In this document: positions 63,285 to 64,000 of the stretch, in pieces | How the letters are laid out: every line of letters starts with the position of its first letter | Numbering within the stretch: the stretch's first letter is position 1 | From: DATCMU01 sp036563245 | Lineage (GTDB): Bacteria; Pseudomonadota; Alphaproteobacteria; Rhizobiales; Devosiaceae | Direction of reading: 5' to 3' | DNA: 64,000 nt | Assembly: GCA_036563245.1 (NCBI GenBank) | Contig: DATCMU010000053.1 | Span: 124,001 to 188,000 of the forward strand | Program-made: the position numbers and the translations under genes | Notes under the pieces: model-generated | What the model was told of the DNA's origin: nothing | Database searches by the model: none | The model's input: the letters and a program-made list of their open reading frames with translations, nothing else

Positions 63285-64000
63285 CTAGGCCGCTTCGATG
63301 TTGGCGCGCGCCACCCACTGGTGCAGTTCATCGCAAAGGAACTCGAGATGGGCCCGCACTGCCGGATCAATCGTTTGCGGCCCTGGCAACCTGTTACCAC
63401 CCGGATCAAAGCCGGTGCGCCGTCCATATGCGTGCTTGCCCAGGATCAACTGGGCCTCCACGGGCGGACGCTCGCGGATGAACTGCATGAGCGGCAGAAT
63501 GCCGGAATGCACGCGCAGAGCCTCGGAAAGCCCCGCGCCCCCCGCTTCGGTGGCGCGGTGGATGGCCACCTGTTCCGCCACGAAATTGGGTGCCGGAATC
63601 AGACCATGCGCGCCGTTCTGGCGGAAGAACGGATACTCAACGCCCCAATTGCCGGTGATGACGCGAAACCGCTCGCTGAATTCGCGGCCGAAACGCGCCA
63701 CATCCTCGCTGGCGGTCTCCGCCTTGCAGAGGCAAACATTGGGATGCCGATCCTGCAGGTCGAGCAGTTGTTCGATACTGAGTGTCGTGCCGGCCACGGT
63801 TGCATTCTGAACCGCAACCGGCAGGTCCGTCGAGGCGGCCACCTGACCGAGCATCTCAAGCCATAGTCCGGGGGCATTGGGCGGCCCGAGCGGCGGCTGA
63901 AGGATGATCCAGTCCGCGGCCGCCTTCTCGGCGGCACGCACGAGCGCGACTTGCCCCTCAACTGTCGCCTCCATCACCGTCACCCCCAGCGTCCCCTTTC
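63285..64000 (-). CDS. DHDPS/NAL-family aldolase or dehydratase, N-terminus outside window
   Basis: At least 238 residues; the frame continues through the window end, so the start is missing. The Schiff-base Lys is in VCLCKAETAS, and GNWGVEYPFF and AQLILGKHAYG fit the barrel's later strands. The Tyr of the usual Y-N-x-P motif is not found: the strand reads AVQNATVAG. Family members act on 2-keto-3-deoxy sugar acids (KDG aldolase, KDG or L-KDA dehydratase), matching the AraD1 gene 39 bases downstream. Confidence 0.85.
   Translation of the reverse strand, partial: KGTLGVTVMEATVEGQVALVRAAEKAAADWIILQPPLGPPNAPGLWLEMLGQVAASTDLPVAVQNATVAGTTLSIEQLLDLQDRHPNVCLCKAETASEDVARFGREFSERFRVITGNWGVEYPFFRQNGAHGLIPAPNFVAEQVAIHRATEAGGAGLSEALRVHSGILPLMQFIRERPPVEAQLILGKHAYGRRTGFDPGGNRLPGPQTIDPAVRAHLEFLCDELHQWVARANIEAA

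Noticed and set aside
1..64000. CRISPR arrays, insertion-sequence ends, rRNA genes, replication origin
   Set aside because: No regularly spaced repeats, transposase motifs with flanking inverted repeats, rRNA sequence or DnaA-box cluster was noticed on reading the window.

Overview
The window is high-GC DNA, probably from an alphaproteobacterium (a Hyphomicrobiales/Rhizobiales-like soil or host-associated organism is my best guess). Support: dense ABC-type sugar uptake operons, ATGA/GTGA gene overlaps, tRNAs with encoded CCA, and oxidative sugar-acid enzymes. No species-level marker is present, so this placement is inference.

Layout. (1) 66-141: tRNA-Glu(TTC). (2) 473-11588: a LacI-regulated carbohydrate locus. 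LacI regulator, GH38-like hydrolase and Gfo/Idh/MocA dehydrogenase read leftward; a CUT1 transporter (binding protein, two permeases, ATPase), a PHP-type metal hydrolase and a TIM-barrel isomerase read rightward. A perfect 19-bp palindrome lies between them. (3) 12090-17683: a second ABC importer of the PotD/AfuA type in an overlapping operon with a glycerophosphodiesterase-like and an inositol-monophosphatase-like protein. (4) 17933-23273: a different module of HlyC-like acyltransferase homologue, beta-barrel outer-membrane protein, cytochrome P450, glycosyltransferase and an alpha/beta-hydrolase that has lost its nucleophile. (5) 23829-26630: tRNA-Glu(CTC) followed by a frameshifted tyrosine integrase and five small phage-like genes, the end of an integrated element. 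(6) 26676-47174: a large catabolic region with two glycoside-hydrolase-like proteins, two aldo/keto reductases, three amidohydrolases, a Rieske ferredoxin, two enolase-superfamily dehydratases, a 2-hydroxyacid dehydrogenase, a peptide/opine-type (Dpp/Opp) ABC transporter and a GntR regulator. Five copies of a 12-bp motif link the GntR promoter to the transporter/dehydrogenase intergenic region. (7) 47230-64000: truncated DUF1593-type gene, AraC regulator, GH4 glycosidase, a second Dpp/Opp transporter, two cytoplasmic sulfatases, a paralogous orphan binding protein, an AraD1/GguC (FAH-fold) protein and a DHDPS-family aldolase cut by the window end.

How the genes may work together. Regions 6 and 7 read as a pathway that imports intact, possibly sulfated, oligosaccharides through Dpp/Opp-type transporters, removes sulfate and cleaves glycosidic bonds in the cytoplasm, and oxidises the sugar by a non-phosphorylative route (dehydrogenase, lactonase, sugar-acid dehydratase, then aldolase or FAH-type enzyme). 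Regions 2 and 3 look like uptake of a glycoside or polyol and of a phosphodiester-linked polyol such as glycerophosphoinositol. Substrates are inferred from families only.
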